The notes under the pieces were generated by a model, which saw only the letters and a list, made by a program, of their open reading frames with translations, searched no databases and was not told where the DNA came from. A stretch of 64,000 nt of DNA from Trogon surrucura (lineage: Eukaryota; Chordata; Aves; Trogoniformes; Trogonidae), in contig CM036657.1 in the NCBI GenBank assembly GCA_020746105.1, positions 6,362,572 through 6,426,571 on the forward strand. The letters are read 5' to 3'. Positions 1 to 9,922 of this stretch are shown piece by piece; within the stretch, counting starts at the first letter, position 1; each line of letters starts with the position of its first letter. The position numbers and the translations under genes were made by a program.

Positions 1-1
1 A

Positions 2-371
2 TGTTGCGGGCCTTGCTGGCGCCATAACATTGCAGCCTGTGCTTGGGAAAATACTTTAGATTCTTTGATCCTCGAGGTCAGCCTGCCCTTGATGTGCCTC
101 CCTGAAGCAAAACAAGGTTACAAATCTTTCTTGTTTGTCACTGAGAACAAAGACACTGGACATCTGGAGGTGCAACGTCCTGACAGTTTAAGTGTAGGCA
201 TATTAGATGTAACCGCACCAATCAGTAACTGTTGTAGTAGATAGAATGTAGTAATAACCAATGAGATAACAGAAAGTGTAATGTACTGAGAGTTGAAAGA
301 GTATAAATGTTTGGTAGAAAAGAATAAAGTTGGATCTGTTTGTTCGCGCTCATATTGAGTCGTTGCCTGCA
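2..371 (+). mobile_element. LTR-like segment (plus strand), family unknown
   Basis: This stretch reads like a retroviral LTR on the plus strand. It has CCAAT-type boxes near 219 and 259, a TATA-like GTATAAAT near 300, an AATAAAG polyadenylation signal near 324, then a short G/T-rich segment ending in CA at 370-371. It interrupts the minus-strand gag capsid sequence that resumes at about 372. The 5' boundary is uncertain: TGTTGCGG at position 2 is a candidate, but the window edge prevents a target-site-duplication check. Confidence 0.35.
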
Positions 372-822
372 GTTCCTGTTTCTCCAGCATGAGGCTCCCC
401 GCACACTCGGGATCTTCTCTGGGCACCAAATCATTAATAATATCACCTTTAATAACCCGCATCCTAACCATTTCTCGCACACGATCTGTCATAGCCTTAA
501 ACACCATCTCCTTTTCAGTGGAATCCATTATGGTATCTAATAACACCTGTAAGTCATTCCAATCTGGATTTTGTGCTTTTATCACCATTTTTATTACCCG
601 AGCCACCTTCTCCGGATTTTCTCTATATGCCCCTGCCGATTGCTTCCAAATCATCAGATCACTCGGAGAAAATGGGACCTTTACTAAAATTCTTTCTCCA
701 CTTCCCCCCACAGCCTCCCGTAACGGGACCATCAAATGAGGTTGTAGCAATCTCTTTTTCCGTTCTAACCTCCCTTTACGAGTCCGCTCTGCAAGCGGCG
801 TTCTCGGCTTATCAGCCAACAA
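372..822 (-). pseudogene. ERV gag, capsid part (gamma-like), truncated
   Basis: The minus-strand reading frame encodes part of a retroviral capsid resembling the gammaretrovirus/class I group. It has a PLRE stretch, then PFSPSDLMIWKQ, a spacing typical of the capsid N-terminal region, then NPDWNDLQVLLDTIM and EKEMVFKAM, which fit the helical capsid core. It lies downstream of the matrix frame at 875-1363 but in a different frame, so a frameshift lies at about 822-900. The capsid is lost to the left, where a plus-strand LTR-like segment begins. No nucleocapsid, protease or pol remains in the window. This is a dead gene fragment. Confidence 0.75.
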
Positions 823-874
823 TTCTTCAGACTCCGTTTCCTCTTCTGTTAAAACAGGAATAGTGACCTTATGG

Positions 875-1363
875 TCATTCGGTGGTGGTATTTCGGGGGG
901 GCGACGGCGCGCTTGGGGAAACTAACAAAGACACATCCTCCTCCGGTTCCGAGAACCAGACTTTCCGCTCCTTACAACCAGCACATTCCTTATCTGTTAA
1001 TCTCAATACCATCATTCCACATTCTTTCTGCCATTCAGGTTTCCCTTTTAAGTAATAAAATAAGTCAAGGTACGGCACCTCTTCCCATTTTTCATTTTCC
1101 CGTAAGAACTGCATTAAGGGGGTTATAATTTCTGAATTCACTGTACCGTTTCGTGGCCACTGCATTCCTTCTGTTTCATATTCAGGCCATACGTAATTAC
1201 AATAATCAATTAAATTTCTCTTTCTTAATTCCTTTCCAAAATTACCATCTTTCCAACGTTTCAATAAACAACCAAGAGGAGAATCCTCAGGGATATCGAT
1301 TTCATTGCACGATAGAACTCTAAACATTTTAAACGGCATTATACTACTCACACACACACACAC
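875..1363 (-). pseudogene. ERV gag, matrix part (gamma-like)
   Basis: This 162-codon minus-strand frame looks like the matrix domain of a gamma-like/class I ERV Gag. After a short leader it has SPLGCLLKRWKDGNFG, then LIDYCNYVWPEY, WPRNGTVNSEIITPLMQFLRE (about residues 69-89) and WEEVPYLDLFYYLKGKPEW, an arrangement familiar from class I matrix proteins. The start is uncertain: the methionine at 1361-1363 or an internal one near 1337 could serve, and no MG myristoylation start is visible. The upstream leader at 1364-1697 contains a splice-donor-like GTAAG|GTAAGC (minus strand, near 1585). The frame breaks before the capsid segment at 822. Function is lost. Confidence 0.75.
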
Positions 1364-1697
1364 TCGTACAACTACAATACTATAACCCTTTTACCTTAAT
1401 ACCAACCAACTTGCCTATTCTCGACGCCGCGAGTGGCAAGTGCTGGCTCAGCGCGGCTTTCGCTGCGTCTTACGGCCAGCGCCTGGGCTTCCCAATACCA
1501 GAACCTTTGCCCAACCCTGCGAGATGAGTCCTCGTCTTACGGGCAGGCACCCAACCTTAAAAGAATAAAGCACCTTCGGGCTTACCTTACGGTTGTCCGT
1601 CCAGCGCGGAGTCGGGCATGGGTTGATGTCTCCCCAGAAATCACCTGGTGCCGGCTTGGAGTGGATCAGCCCGTGAACCGCTCCTGCCGCCTCCGGA

Positions 1698-1715
1698 GTC
1701 CTGCCGCGGTCGCCA
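1698..1715 (-). other. Primer-binding site, tRNA-Arg-like
   Basis: On the minus strand the 18 bases start with TGGCGACC, six bases beyond the LTR end, with spacer GTTTTC. Position and TGG start are those of a retroviral primer-binding site. The start resembles tRNA-Arg-primed ERVs, but the match is not exact, so the tRNA identity is tentative. Confidence 0.55.
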
Positions 1716-1721
1716 GAAAAC

Positions 1722-2250
1722 TGTTGCCCATAAACAGAGACACAAACCAACAGAGTGTCAGTTTATGCGGTGCTTTATTCAGGGCCCGGGAAACCTGAGG
1801 ACTAGCGTCCCAAGTCAGGATTCCGAAGACCCTCATTCTCTGTTCAGTTTTTATACCTTTTACAATTTGGCTTACATGCAGAATTCTACATCTTTGTTTT
1901 CTTAATGTAATTACATCTAGTCTCATATTTCATACATATAACAATTGGTAATCATCCCCCAAACTTATAAATTTTCATGCTTGTCTAACCTAAGGATAAT
2001 GGTTAACTAATTCCCATCACCAGAACCCCTTTTTATGCAATACACCTTTCTTATTCCTAAGCAACTGTTCGTTATTTCTGCTAGTTCTGTTTGTCCTATA
2101 TGCACTACCGATTCCTTTGATCATTGTTCCTTCTTCTTCAGCACACTCCTTCTTGTTTCCCAAGACTTGTTATTCTCATAAGGCCTACCTGGCCAGTCAA
2201 AGCCTTAACCTAACTACTTCTACAATTTTAATTCTACTTTATTTGCAACA
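1722..2250 (-). mobile_element. 5' LTR of gamma-like ERV
   Basis: On the minus strand this LTR begins TGTTGC and ends GCAACA, a perfect six-base terminal inverted repeat. It contains GTATAAAAA (TATA box, near 1849-1856) and AATAAAGC (polyadenylation signal, near 1768-1775), so U5 is short. The primer-binding site and gag follow in the correct order toward lower coordinates. The partner 3' LTR is outside the window or lost, so the target-site duplication cannot be checked. Confidence 0.75.
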
Positions 2251-2641
2251 AAAACATTCTCTGATTCTCTGACATTCTATGATCTTCTCTATCCCTTTTT
2301 CTATGCTGTCTTGGAGGCAAGGAATCTCTCCCTGAAGAAACTCAAAGTCCATCACTTCTTCCAGCACCAAAGTGTGAGCTCTTCCAAAACTGCAGTCATG
2401 ATCCTGCCTATAGCAGGGCACTGGAGATTTTTATCCTGTGGGTGACAGATCTTTACAGCTATTGCCTCTGAGGCTGATCAATATTATTAAAATTCCAACC
2501 CGTGTTTTTCTCCCTTGCCTTTCCTCTTGTTTCTACAGCAATTTATCTTTCTGTTTTATGCCTCTGCACCAACTTTCTTCCAATGCTGGATGGCTCTGCT
2601 TTCCTTCTACCTCAGCCCTCCCCTTTACCACACCCTGATAC
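2251..2641. other. Non-coding, no recognised feature
   Basis: About 390 bases with no supportable gene and no repeat family I recognise. The last five bases, GATAC, are the left target-site duplication of the adjoining solo LTR. Confidence 0.5.
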
Positions 2642-3800
2642 TGTACTGGGTTTGCCTGGTCGAATTTCAGTGGTGGTGGGGCTCTAGAGGTGGCTTCTAC
2701 AAGAAGCTGATAGAAGTTTCCCCTAAGTCTGATAGAGCCAATGCCAGCCAGCTGCAAAGAGGGACCCACCGCTGGCCAAGGCTGACCCTATCAGTAAAAT
2801 GATAGGAGAGGAATGCCTCAAGGATAATAGATTTAAAAAACGGGGAAAAAGAACTGTGCCGCATAACAGCTGGCACAGAGATGGAGGAGTGAGAATCTGT
2901 GAAGACACCAAGGTCAGTGAAGAAGGAGGGGGGAAGGATGAGCTCCAGGCACCAGAGCAGAGAGTCCCCCAGGCCATAGTGAAGCCTATGGTGAAGTAGG
3001 CTGTCCTCTTGCAGCCCATGGGCAGGGTGTAGATGTCCACCATGGGGCGGAGGACCCCACGGCGCAGCGGGTAGATGCCTGAAGGGGGCTGTGGCCCCTG
3101 GGAAACCCACGCTGGAGCAGGTCACTGCCAGAACCTGTAGCCCATGGAAGAGAGGAATGCCCACGCTGGAGCAGGTTGGCTGGTGGGACTTTTGTGACGC
3201 TGCGGGGGACTCACGCTGGAGCAGTTTCCACTGAAGGACTGCACCTCAGACTCACGAGGGGTGGGCTGCCCCTCGTGAGGTGTCTTACGTTGGGCAGTTT
3301 GTGACAAATTTTCTCTCATGAGAGGATTCACGTTGGTGTGTGAAGCTTGTCTCCCATGAGAGGGACCCCACAGTGACCCTGGGGAAGAGTGAAGAGTCCT
3401 CTGGAGTGAAGAAGCAGTGGTGGAACCAACATCAGATGATTTGACTGTAACTCCCATTTGCTGTCCCCCTGCGCCACTCAGGGGGGAGGAGGTGGAGAAA
3501 CCAGGATTGATGTTGAGCCCGGGAAGAAGAGAGGGATGTGGGGAACGCGTCCTGTTTGTTAAAATCTGTTTGCTTTTTCTTATTTCTCACTACTCTTCTC
3601 TGATTTGTTCTTTTAGTAAATCTAACTAATTTCCCCAAAACTGAATGTGTTTTGCCCAGGATGGTAGATGCAGTTATCTCCCTGTCCTTATCTCATACCT
3701 TGAGCCCTTTGATATATTTCTTCCCCTGTCTAGCAGAGAAGGAGGGGTGATAGAGTGGCTGTGTGGGCACCTGGCTGCTGGTCAGGGTCAAACCATGATA
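2642..3800 (+). mobile_element. Solo LTR, long ERVL-type family (copy 1)
   Basis: A 1159-bp solo LTR flanked by a perfect 5-bp duplication, GATAC (2637-2641 and 3801-3805). It aligns over its whole length with the solo LTR at 29941-31134, and its 3' part with 39690-40369. Termini have decayed: TGTACTGGGTTTG at the start, and CAAACCATGATA where relatives have CAAACCACAACA. The 5-bp duplication and GGTTTG/CAAACC ends suit avian ERVL-type elements. No internal sequence remains, so this is the product of LTR-LTR recombination. Open frames inside have no supporting homology. Confidence 0.9.
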
Positions 3801-3805
3801 GATAC

Positions 3806-4140
3806 CAACCGTCACAGGTCTCCCCCTCCCTGGTTCCTGCCCAGACTGTCTGGCAGAGGTGGAGGAAGGAGGCAAGGCTCTCCAAAATGGGTTCCATACC
3901 CGTGACGACTGCTGCTAAAGCTGTCGTAGGGAGTCCAAGATGAGGAGCCCAAATGTCTTAGAGTGAGAAGGGGACTTTACATCCATGCTGGGATTAAATG
4001 AAGCCTGATTATTTACACTAAAAATCAATGCATTTACCTGTATTCTTGGGGTGCTATTTTTAGGAAGAAACAATAAAAAGAAGAAACGAAAAAAAAGAAT
4101 GTTTTTGTCAGATAGTTCAGTTCTAACATCTGAAGGTTAA
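3806..4140. other. Non-coding, no recognised feature
   Basis: Sequence between a solo LTR and a CR1 tail, AT-rich toward its right end and with an A-rich run near 4073-4095. No supportable gene. Confidence 0.45.
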
Positions 4141-4284
4141 AATCATAGAACTGTCAGGGTTGGAAGGGACCTTAAAGATCATCTAGTTCAAACCCCCCCG
4201 CCATGGGCAGGAACATTCCCCACTAGGATCAGGCTGCTCAGAGCCCCATCCAACCTGGCCTTAAAAACTTCCAGGGATGGGGCA
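4141..4284 (-). mobile_element. CR1: CR1 LINE 3' end fragment
   Basis: Reverse complement of a CR1 3' terminus: it starts AATCATAGAA on the plus strand, followed by GGTTGGAAGGGACCTTAAAGA and CCATGGGCAGG. Only about 145 bp of 3'-terminal sequence is present, the usual severe 5' truncation of CR1. Confidence 0.9.
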
Positions 4285-5500
4285 CATGGAGACAATGGAG
4301 ACAATGGAGACAAATAGTCTATATGAATCTTTATATATATGACTATGCACACATACATATCATACATATGTATACATGCATATCAACAGAGACAATTGCA
4401 CATATACACACAAAGAAGTTAATGTGATCTAACAGGCAGATGGGATTTCAGCATTTTGAATGCTAATGTTTTCTGGTTTGGGTTTTTTTTTTAAGATAGT
4501 TGATGACCCTCCCTTATTTCTCCCATTTATAAATTAAAGGTGACAATAAAAATGAGCTCTTAAATTGTAATGCCCTTCTTTCAAACAATCATATTACTTA
4601 CTTGCTGTTCAGAGTTGTTACTAGGATTGTTCTCATGTAACTATGTTACATTAAGAGCTGGTTGAAAAATGACAATTATTTTCCAGGGGAAAATTGTCAT
4701 TATTTTGGCTTTCTTTCCTGTGAATATTTTAGTTAAAAACAAAACAAATCTGGGATGGGAGAGGTGGCCGGAAGTATAGATTAATTTTTTTTGTCTTTTT
4801 TAAATCAATCTGAAAATCATTCCATTTTTAACAGGAATTTAGTGTTTTGAAGGTCAACATTTTTATTCAAGATAGTTTGGGGTTTTGTGCTTTTGGCATT
4901 TCTTTTTAATCTACTAGAATGAAAATTTGCTGTGGAAACATCCAGCATGGTCAAAATATCACTTTTTTTTGGGCACAGCCCTCTTCCCCCAGCCAGTTTG
5001 ATGAAAAAATGTCAAGTAGCAATAGCTGTGTCACCTCTGATTTATCTATTTCTCTAGAGTCATTAGTCTCAAGCAGTGGATGAAAAAGCACCACAACAGA
5101 GTGGCCGCTCCTGGAGAAGCCAGCCCAGATAAGCAGAAAATGTCACTGGATCCCCCGTGCACTTTTGCCTTTTTCCCACCCTGTCCCCAAGCAGTGGCAG
5201 AAGAGGTGATCACAGCATGATGGGGATCACAGGGTGCTGGAGACACTCCAGAAGAGATGTGGAGGTGTGTGGCAGGAGGAAGAGCTGAACTGGGGAGGGA
5301 CAGAGTGGAGTTGAAGGGTGGGCCGGTGCAGGAAGGAGCTTTGGTCTACCCAGCACCAGGGTTGCAGCATGTAGCAATGGGTAAGGGCTGAGTGGTCACA
5401 GCCCTGATCACCTCCCACCAGCAACATCCAGAATTTACTTGCTCATGCAAACTTAGTCATGGCTCTCTATTCCTCTCAGCTGTGTTTTACCAATCAAGAG
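4285..5500. other. Non-coding, AT-rich, no recognised feature
   Basis: About 1.2 kb without a supportable gene. It begins with three tandem copies of GGAGACAAT-like units (4288-4315) and a TATATA/CATACA simple-sequence stretch (4325-4385). The rest is AT-rich and intron-like or intergenic. Confidence 0.45.
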
Positions 5501-5532
5501 TATAGGGGAATTTCTTGTGGAGCACAGGCGCG

Positions 5533-5977
5533 TGTTGCGGTTTAAGCCGAGTGAAGGTGGGGAGAGACAAAGAACCACGTGGTCGCTCTCTCACTCGCTC
5601 ACCCCTGCTGGGAGTGAGGGGAAGAGCCTGGAGAGAGCAATAGGCGGAGGCTCCAGGGGTTGAGATAAAAACAGTTTGTTTTAATGGTGAACATAAATGA
5701 TAGCGATAACAGTGAAGTAACAGTAAAGTTTAACCAGATATAACGCGAGTAACATGCAACGCGGATCTCACCACCCAGAAACCAGCGACACGCCGCCCGG
5801 ACCGAGCACCAGGAAGAGAGCGATCGCCCCCACCCCGACCAGCTCCATATATATATACCCCGAGCATGAACTCACGATGGTATCGAATATCCCTTTGACT
5901 AGTGACTAGTCTGGCTGAGCTATTCCCGACTAGCTCCTTTACTGAGAATTAACCCTATCCTAGCTGAACCCAGTAGA
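5533..5977 (-). mobile_element. Solo LTR nested in ERVK-1 LTR (minus)
   Basis: A 445-bp LTR on the minus strand, homologous to the plus-strand LTR at 6020-6452. On the plus strand it starts TGTTGCGGTTTAAGCC and ends GAACCCAGTAGA, where the relative predicts ACA. Flanks are GCGCG (5528-5532) and GCGCA (5978-5982), a 5-bp duplication with one mismatch. A TATATATATA box lies near 5847-5856. The minus-strand start, resembling TACTGGGTTCAGCTAGGATAG, is like avian ERVL LTR starts. Confidence 0.85.
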
Positions 5978-6019
5978 GCGCAGTATCCCTTTAAAGGTTT
6001 TGGACAACCCAACTTAGGC

Positions 6020-6452
6020 TGTACTGGGTTCAACTAGGATAGGGTTAAATTTTTAAATAGGGGGAGGGGCTAGTCGGAAGTTGCTGAACCAAACTCGTTG
6101 CTAGTCGAAGGGATATTCGATACCATCGTGATGTCATGCTCGGGGTATATATAGATAGGGAGCTGGTGGGGGCCGGGGGCTCTCGCTTTCCGGCTCTGCT
6201 GGTTTTCCGGGTGGTGAGATCCGCGTTACATGTTACTCGCGTTATAGCTGGTTAAATGTTACTGTTACTTCACTGTTATCGTTACCATTTATGTTCACCA
6301 TTAAAACAAACTGTTTTTATCTCAACCCTACGAGCCTCCGCCTCCTGCTCTCTCCGGGCTCTTCCCCTCACTCCCGGCAGGGGTGAGCGAGTGAGAGAGA
6401 GGCCACTTGGTTCTTTGTCTCTCCCCGCCTTCACTGGGCTTAAACCACAGCA
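6020..6452 (+). mobile_element. Solo LTR nested in ERVK-1 LTR (plus)
   Basis: A 433-bp LTR running from TGTACTGGGTTC to AACCACAGCA, flanked by a perfect 5-bp duplication TAGGC (6015-6019 and 6453-6457). It has a GGGTATATATAG TATA box near 6144 and ATTAAAAC near 6300. It is the same family as the minus-strand LTR 42 bp to its left, and the 5-bp duplication fits ERVL. Confidence 0.92.
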
Positions 6453-6766
6453 TAGGCCTAAACAAAGGCTCTGTACTTGGAGCTGCCTTGGGGCACGAGG
6501 AGGAGGAGGTTTTATCTGTTTAGTAAAGAGCCTTGCCGGGGGAAGAAGAGGGGGCAAGAGCCGCCTGCATAGCTGAATGGCACTATCCAATAAAACGCTG
6601 GCGCATGTAAACCTGAAACTGACCAACTCTGTGAAGGGGCAGCCGTGTGGACGCTGCTTAACTGTATATATTGAGCTTTCCGGGGCAATAAAAGGAGAAC
6701 AAATTGTAACCATATTGGTGTGATGGTCGTTACTTGGCTGGCTCTCTGAAGGGACACTTCTAGATC

Positions 6767-6781
6767 TGGCGCCCGAACAGG
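6767..6781 (+). other. Primer-binding site, tRNA-Lys type (ERVK-1)
   Basis: TGGCGCCCGAACAGG lies two bases after the LTR end. It is the start of the tRNA-Lys-type primer-binding site used by betaretroviruses and lentiviruses. The last three of the usual 18 bases differ. Confidence 0.85.
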
Positions 6782-6945
6782 CTGAAATGGGGAATTGCTT
6801 AAATGCGGATTGCTTGAATATGGAAAGACTCCGAAGCATCGGACGTGAACCGATTTGGGAGCTGGAGAGTCGGAGGCAGGAGAATTCCAGGTGTGACCAA
6901 AAGGGCACCGGAGACCAGAGTTTGAGCAGCCGATCAAGCCCCTGC

Positions 6946-6955
6946 CAAGGTAAGA
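6946..6955 (+). promoter_or_regulatory. Probable major splice donor of ERVK-1
   Basis: CAAG|GTAAGA lies 11 bases before the gag ATG at 6961, where a retroviral major splice donor is expected. ERVK-2 has the same arrangement near 43770. Confidence 0.6.
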
Positions 6956-6960
6956 CTGCG

Positions 6961-8834
6961 ATGGAAACTGACGCGGCAACTCGCCTCTTTGTTGATATAC
7001 TCTCTAAGAGAGGAGAAAAAGTAAAGGAGCGAGATGTATTGGCCCTGATCCAATGGGCTTGGAAGCGGGAGAAAATGAACGACCCGTCGTTAATCTTTAG
7101 CTCAATGGAATGGCGTGAAGTAGGATATCTATTGTGGGACTGTACTTTAGGGGGAGGAAAAGAAGGAAAAGAAGAAAAAGGACTAGGAACTGTTTGGAAA
7201 ACCATAATACGCACTCTAGAAATCATGCAAGCAGAAAATAAAGTTGTCGTGGCAGCGATCGAAGCGTTGGGGGGAGAGCAGGAAAGGAAAAAGGCAAAGG
7301 AAGAAACCCTCTACCCGTCCCGACTGGCGACATTTTTTCGGCTAGGACAGACACGCCCCATGAAGGGTACAGCCGCCCCGGTGTGCTCCTCTTTGAAAGA
7401 CTTGTTGCAAAAAAGCGAAAAGGAGAATATTCCCCTGCCGACACGGGTTGTACCTGAGCCAAAACCAGAAGCGGCGCTGCCGCTGGACTCCAGAGGCGTG
7501 GCCCAGCAGAAAGAGGAGGCACAGGGCGGAGCCGACTGTCGCCCGAAAATTAACCCTTTGATACCCTCTTCCCACGAGGATTCTGAATCAGAACTGAGTC
7601 CTGACAAATCTGTCAGAGGTAATGATCAAGTTACGCAGGGAATGGAGAGGCCTCGGACCAAGAAAGAGGAAGATCTGAATGAACCTCTAAAAGAGATCCT
7701 GAACAAACTCGCTGAATTATCAATTAGCAAGAAATGGAAGAAACCCTTAAACCAGTCTCATCATCACTTTGGAGACAACCAGAAACCATATCAAAGGTCC
7801 CGCAAGAGATTCAACCATTATCCCATATGGTACCACCGGTTGAACCTTCAGCTCCCCCACTACCATCAGCTCCCTCATTTAAGCCTGACTTTCAAGCTCG
7901 AACCATAAAGGATCCTTTGCAACAGCGATGGAGTGTTGACGTCAGAGATACTATAATAGAGGGAGATTGGGAAGCAGCCAGTTCGATTGCGTGTCCTGTT
8001 ATTATTAATAACGGACAAGGGGCCTGGGAACCGCATGACTGGAAGATCTTACAGCAAGCGAAACAGACTGTCACCACACATGGCATCCGATCAGAAGCTG
8101 CACGAAGTATTATACAATTCATTTTTACAGCAGACGTATTGTGCCCAAATGACTGCACTAATATTGCTTCGTTATTATTAAACCCATCACAATATTTACT
8201 GTGGGAGAGAGAATGGAAAAGATTGGCTCTGGAAGAGGCCAACAAACACCGTGAAATTAAAGATCCTTTATATGGGTTGCAAGCAGATATGTTGACTGGT
8301 AGTGGAAATTATGCCACCACTGCAACCCAACTGACGTATCTGACAATCATGCATCAAGTTTCTCAGACTCTGGCTCATCAAGCACTGTTATCAGTCCCAG
8401 AAAAGAAAAAATCACCCCCGTATGCAACGGTACGACAAGGGACGACCGAACCATTTAATCAATTTGTTGATTGATTGTCTGCTGCCATAAAGGATGCTCC
8501 CGAGTTAACTGAGCCGCTGCAAGAACACTTCTTCTGTACACTTGCTTTTGAAAATTCCAATTCAAGTACTAAAGCCATTTTGGCCACCTTACCGCAGGGC
8601 GTGGGAGTGGATGAAATGTTATTACGAGCATCACGAGCAGAACAAAGCAGCCAAGCTGCAGCCTTTGCCATTGAAAGGCAAGGACACGTGATCGCAGCCA
8701 CTTTATCCGGAAGAAAAAACAGCTGGTCTGGTAACCCAAAGAAAGAAGCAACCAATGGGCCAGCAGCGAGACCGTGCTTTCGCTGCGGAGAATCCGGACA
8801 CTGGAGAAGAAGATGCCAAAAGACTGTTTTTTAA
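6961..8834 (+). pseudogene. ERVK-1 gag, broken
   Basis: Betaretrovirus-like Gag. I place the start at 6961 because ERVK-2 keeps the same ATG and the splice donor lies just before it; an in-frame ATG at 6787 would sit almost on the primer-binding site. The order is: matrix-like N-terminus (METDAATRLFVDILSKRG), a charged linker, a PSAPP late-domain motif near 7855-7870, a capsid with RQGTTEPFNQFVD (major-homology-like) ending at 8472, and one CCHC zinc knuckle, CFRCGESGHWRRRC (8779-8820). Two lesions are visible: a frameshift in about 7735-7900 and a TGA at 8472-8474. Gag would bind RNA and assemble particles; this copy cannot make it whole. Confidence 0.85.
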
Positions 8835-9705
8835 TAGTGACGCCCATGCTACCGTGGCATGCAGGAAGTCGGAAAACTACAAGCGCAGCGCGCAGGGGCC
8901 GCGCGCCAAGACACAAATCAGTGCCCATACTCAACCAAAGCCACAAACGGTTTCCTACAATGAAACAAACCCGCTACCTGGGTTACATCTCGGCGTGGAT
9001 GTGGCAACCGCAGTAGAAGTTACACTGCAAGACAAACAAGTAGCGTTGATCCCGACAACTGCATTTGGCCCATTATTTTCAACTGACTCTTTTGTTGGAG
9101 GGCTACTGCTGGCACGGTCATCTACCAGCAAACAAGGAGTTGTAGTATTACCGGGAGTTATTGATGCCGACTATACAGGTCAAATAAAGATTATGGCTTA
9201 TGCATTACAACCACCTGTCACCATTCCAAAAGGAAGCAAGATTGCCCAGATCGTTGCCCTTGAAGCAGCCCATCCACATCAGCCACATCCAAAAGAGGGA
9301 CAAAAGCAAAGAGGAGATGAAGGCTTTGGGTCATCGGGATTTGACGTCTTCTTGACACTAGACATGAATTCCCGGCCACAAAGAAGAGTCACCCTACAAC
9401 GGGGGGAAAGTCAAGTTCAGTTAAGACCAATGCTCGACACCGGAGCAGATGTCACTATCATTAATCAAACATACTGGCCACCCATGTGGCCCCTGCAGAT
9501 TCCCATGACACAAATTGTGGGAGTGGGAGGAATGAAAGCTCCTCAATCCAGTAGAGACCCTGTGACTATAGTTTTTGAAGATGAACAACAAATAGTCTTT
9601 CGGCCATATGTCATGCAGTTACCTTCAACTCTTCAAGGCCTGATAGGCAGAGACTTGCTGTCTCAACTCGGAATGGTATTAACCACTGATCAGCATTTAT
9701 CATGA
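8755..9705 (+). CDS. ERVK-1 pro: dUTPase plus aspartic protease (open frame)
   Basis: A 316-codon open frame overlapping the end of gag. The middle is a dUTPase: LGVDVATAVEV (residues about 79-89), the substrate-site-like LLLARSSTSKQGV, GVIDADYTGQIKIM and IPKGSKIAQIV. It would hydrolyse dUTP to dUMP and limit uracil in viral DNA. The C-terminal part is the aspartic protease, with catalytic LDTGADVT (about residue 227) and GLIGRDLLSQLGM near the end. A dUTPase upstream of protease is the betaretrovirus arrangement. The frame is +1 relative to the local gag frame rather than the expected -1, so small indels have probably disturbed it. The first methionine is not a natural start; the product would come by frameshifting from gag. 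Confidence 0.85.
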   Translation: MGQQRDRAFAAENPDTGEEDAKRLFFNSDAHATVACRKSENYKRSAQGPRAKTQISAHTQPKPQTVSYNETNPLPGLHLGVDVATAVEVTLQDKQVALIPTTAFGPLFSTDSFVGGLLLARSSTSKQGVVVLPGVIDADYTGQIKIMAYALQPPVTIPKGSKIAQIVALEAAHPHQPHPKEGQKQRGDEGFGSSGFDVFLTLDMNSRPQRRVTLQRGESQVQLRPMLDTGADVTIINQTYWPPMWPLQIPMTQIVGVGGMKAPQSSRDPVTIVFEDEQQIVFRPYVMQLPSTLQGLIGRDLLSQLGMVLTTDQHLS

Positions 9706-9922
9706 CGGCCACTGCCAAGCAGCCGCCCATACAAAAGATTACCTGGGTGACCGATACACCTGTATGGGTGGAGCAGTGGCCAATGACTAAAGACAGGCTG
9801 CGAATAGCAGAACAACTTGTGGAAGAACAACTTGAGGCTAGCCACATCAAATCATCTGTAAGTCCATCGAACACCCCAATATTCGTAATATCGAAAAAAT
9901 CAGGAAAGTGGCGACTGGTCAT
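9702..9922 (+). pseudogene. ERVK-1 pol, N-terminal RT fragment
   Basis: Only the first part of reverse transcriptase survives. VEQWPMTKDRLRIAEQLVEEQL is followed by SNTPIFVISKKSGKWRL (about residues 57-73), the retroviral RT fingers entry. ERVK homology stops at about 9922, where CR1 sequence begins. RNase H, integrase, env and the 3' LTR are missing, so a deletion or rearrangement accompanied the CR1 junction. Confidence 0.8.

Larger units (their letters stand above)
5501..6764 (+). mobile_element. 5' LTR of ERVK-1, interrupted by two solo LTRs
   Basis: Three blocks (5501-5532, 5978-6019, 6453-6764) together match the 400-bp ERVK LTRs at 11658-12059, 43185-43585 and 45401-45801. The first block starts TATAGGGGAATTTCTTG, where the relatives have TGTAGAGGAATTTCTTG, so the terminal TG has decayed. 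The last block has TATATATTGAG (TATA region, about 6665), a GCAATAAAAGG polyadenylation signal near 6686, and a decayed end where relatives have CCCTCTTCA. A Lys primer-binding site follows at 6767. The blocks are separated by two later LTR insertions with their own target-site duplications, so the order of events is clear. Confidence 0.9.

Noticed and set aside
2697-3457. Minus-strand open frames over 100 codons at 2697-3164 and 3122-3457
   Set aside because: They lie within a solo LTR bounded by a perfect target duplication, and their homologues in the copy at 29941 do not preserve the frame.
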